Shown here: one piece after another, positions 23,402 to 24,918 of the stretch | How the letters are laid out: the number at the start of each line of letters is the position of its first letter | Position numbering within the stretch: the stretch's first letter is position 1 | From: JABMRF01 sp964584985 | GTDB lineage: Bacteria; Patescibacteriota; Patescibacteriia; UBA11705; JABHMO01 | Direction: 5' to 3' | Assembly (NCBI GenBank): GCA_964584985.1 | Contig: CAZPBK010000012.1 | Coordinates: forward strand, 1 to 24,918 | Length of the DNA: 24,918 nucleotides | Translations under genes and position numbers: made by a program | The notes under the pieces: generated by a model | Databases searched by the model: none | Seen by the model: the letters and a program-made list of their open reading frames with translations, nothing else | What the model was told of the DNA's origin: nothing

Positions 23402-24918
23402 CTAGTAAACTAAAGAACCACCGTAAACAGGTAAATTCTTCGTCAAAGTTTCAGTAACAGAATCCCCTACGTCCCCTACAAGATTTCCACTTGAATTCTT
23501 CCAAATAACACCTTCCTCAGTAACATTGTAAGATGAATTTGAATTTGCATCCAAGGAAACCTGAAGAGTCTCATTGGTGGCAATTCCGGTTGTATCCATA
23601 ATCAATTTTACAGTCTTGGTGCTTCCGGCGGAAACAACTAAACTGGTGTCAAGCTCTTCCATAGCATCCTGTGCAGAATTAGCTACAGTAACATCTGTAC
23701 CATCACCAAATGATACACAGGTAGTACCTGATGTACCGTCAGCTGTAAAGTAATATGAACTAGATCCAACAACATTATCCCAATAAACATCATAGTCTCC
23801 GGATAAAGCCATAGAAATATCACTGTAAGTGGTTCCAAGATCAGAACTCTTCAAATACAAAGTTCCAGTTGGATTAGCAGCATTGTTAGTTGCTGTACCG
23901 GCTAAGCAAAATTCTAGTCCCTGAACTGAGATGTCATCACCTGTAGCGGTAAAGTCCACAGCCATAACCTCCTTGTTATTACCAGGAGTAGCTGTACCGC
24001 TTGGAGTGTTTGTATTGGCATCAACAGTCAAAATTCCATCATAAACAAACATGTGGTAAGAAGCAACCACATTACCTCCACCAGTTCCGTCAGAACTAAC
24101 ATTGGTAATTTGAGTTCCGGAACTCTTACCAGTAGCTACGATACCATAAGTACCTGCAATAGCAACACCATTCTGTCCATCCCAAGTGCTAGCGTCATCG
24201 CCTGAGTCTCCTAATCCGATTTCTATAATCTCAGCATCATATAGATTGTCTTTGTTGGCCAAATCAACCTTGATGTCCAAGGTGGCATAATTAGGTTCCT
24301 TTGGTGCAACAAATACCCCACTGTCAAGAACAACATGCGCCTTACCACTGTTATCAAAAGTATACCCGTTTTCAGATCCAATCTGCTCACCGTCAATATA
24401 TAATTTAACAGCGTCAATATTGGCATTTGGATGATCATCACCTGTTCCGTCACCTGTTGCGTCGGCTGCATCATCTGTATCCATATTAACAGCCACATAA
24501 AGTTCTGTTACATCTATTTCTTCCTTGGTTGCTTGAATCTTATAACTCATCATTGAATTACCGGTAGTGCCGGCTACAAATTGAGCGGCTTCAGCTCTAT
24601 CATTAGCTGCGGTAACCTTCAATGCACCGTTAGCTGCTAACTGATGAGCCTGACCGTCTCCAGTAGCACTCTTATTGGCTGTTTCACCTGTTTCCCAACC
24701 GACTGCGGTAACATCACCTGAGGAATTAACATTAAAGGTATGAGTATCTGAACCAGTTGTAGCAGTTGCTGAAAGAAGATCTGCTTTCAAGGTCAAACGA
24801 CTGGTTTTATCCTTGGAAACTCGGATAGGAGTCTTAAAGGTAAAGGTATTGGTATTGCCACCTGTAGCAGTATTACTGGTGGTTTCCAATTTTTGAATGG
24901 TGTTATCATCATCCGTAT
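23402..24918 (-). CDS. Large S-layer-like secreted protein, 5' part beyond the window
   Basis: The frame is open to the right edge, so about 505 C-terminal residues are seen and the signal peptide is not. The product is rich in Thr, Gly, Asp, Ala and Ser, has only a few Cys and shows long beta-strand-type segments (TLDIKVDLANKDNLYDAEIIEIGLG, broken here by loops). Asp-rich loops such as DTDDAADATGDGTGDD may bind calcium. It ends with NLPVYGGSLVY. Composition, size and strong tandem terminators suggest an abundant surface-layer or adhesin-type protein. No family-specific motif is recognised, so the S-layer assignment is inference. No TM or sorting signal is visible at the C-terminus. Confidence 0.6.
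   Translation of the reverse strand, partial: TDDDNTIQKLETTSNTATGGNTNTFTFKTPIRVSKDKTSRLTLKADLLSATATTGSDTHTFNVNSSGDVTAVGWETGETANKSATGDGQAHQLAANGALKVTAANDRAEAAQFVAGTTGNSMMSYKIQATKEEIDVTELYVAVNMDTDDAADATGDGTGDDHPNANIDAVKLYIDGEQIGSENGYTFDNSGKAHVVLDSGVFVAPKEPNYATLDIKVDLANKDNLYDAEIIEIGLGDSGDDASTWDGQNGVAIAGTYGIVATGKSSGTQITNVSSDGTGGGNVVASYHMFVYDGILTVDANTNTPSGTATPGNNKEVMAVDFTATGDDISVQGLEFCLAGTATNNAANPTGTLYLKSSDLGTTYSDISMALSGDYDVYWDNVVGSSSYYFTADGTSGTTCVSFGDGTDVTVANSAQDAMEELDTSLVVSAGSTKTVKLIMDTTGIATNETLQVSLDANSNSSYNVTEEGVIWKNSSGNLVGDVGDSVTETLTKNLPVYGGSLVY

Overview
The window looks like a chromosomal scaffold piece from a member of the Candidate Phyla Radiation (Patescibacteria). I infer this from the low GC content, the near absence of Shine-Dalgarno sequences, compact same-strand gene packing, a relaxase-free PrgI/VirB4/VirB6-type secretion locus with a split VirB4, lamin-tail surface proteins and palindromic intergenic repeats. 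TGA is used as a normal stop (for example the 517-residue gene ends in TGA), so there is no sign of genetic code 25. Every gene I can support is on the minus strand, so the biological order runs from the right end of the window to the left.

Right part (about 16.5-24.9 kb) is surface and accessory DNA. It holds the 3' part of a large Thr/Gly/Asp-rich S-layer-like protein, a membrane-anchored TPR protein, a secreted Ig-like envelope protein, a degenerate REP-associated (RAYT/Y1) transposase-like protein and a secreted, membrane-anchored protein with two lamin-tail domains. The spacers are full of palindromic repeats: 41-bp hairpin units in tandem in both orientations, a second palindrome inserted into the loop of the first, a third short insert in an arm, and terminator-like hairpins, one of which carries a repeat unit in its loop.

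Middle part (about 7.6-16.4 kb) is a type IV secretion-like operon led by a good sigma-70 promoter at 16407-16435. In order it encodes a VirB6/TrbL-like polytopic protein (interrupted by a 100-N assembly gap), two large charged cytoplasmic proteins of unknown function, a PrgI/VirB3-like protein, a VirB4 split into separate N-terminal and ATPase genes, and a single-pass NTF2/VirB8-like candidate. No relaxase or VirD4 coupling protein is visible. ComF follows with overlap.

Left part (about 0-7.6 kb) is cell-envelope and division housekeeping: ComF, a family II pyrophosphatase-like DHH protein with altered metal ligands, MurG, a membrane PH-domain protein, a FtsB/DivIC-like protein, a parvulin-type foldase with an apparently permuted active site, an RlpA-like DPBB protein, FtsE and FtsX, then two tandem tRNA-Ser genes. 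These plausibly act together in peptidoglycan precursor synthesis, septum assembly and export of surface proteins.
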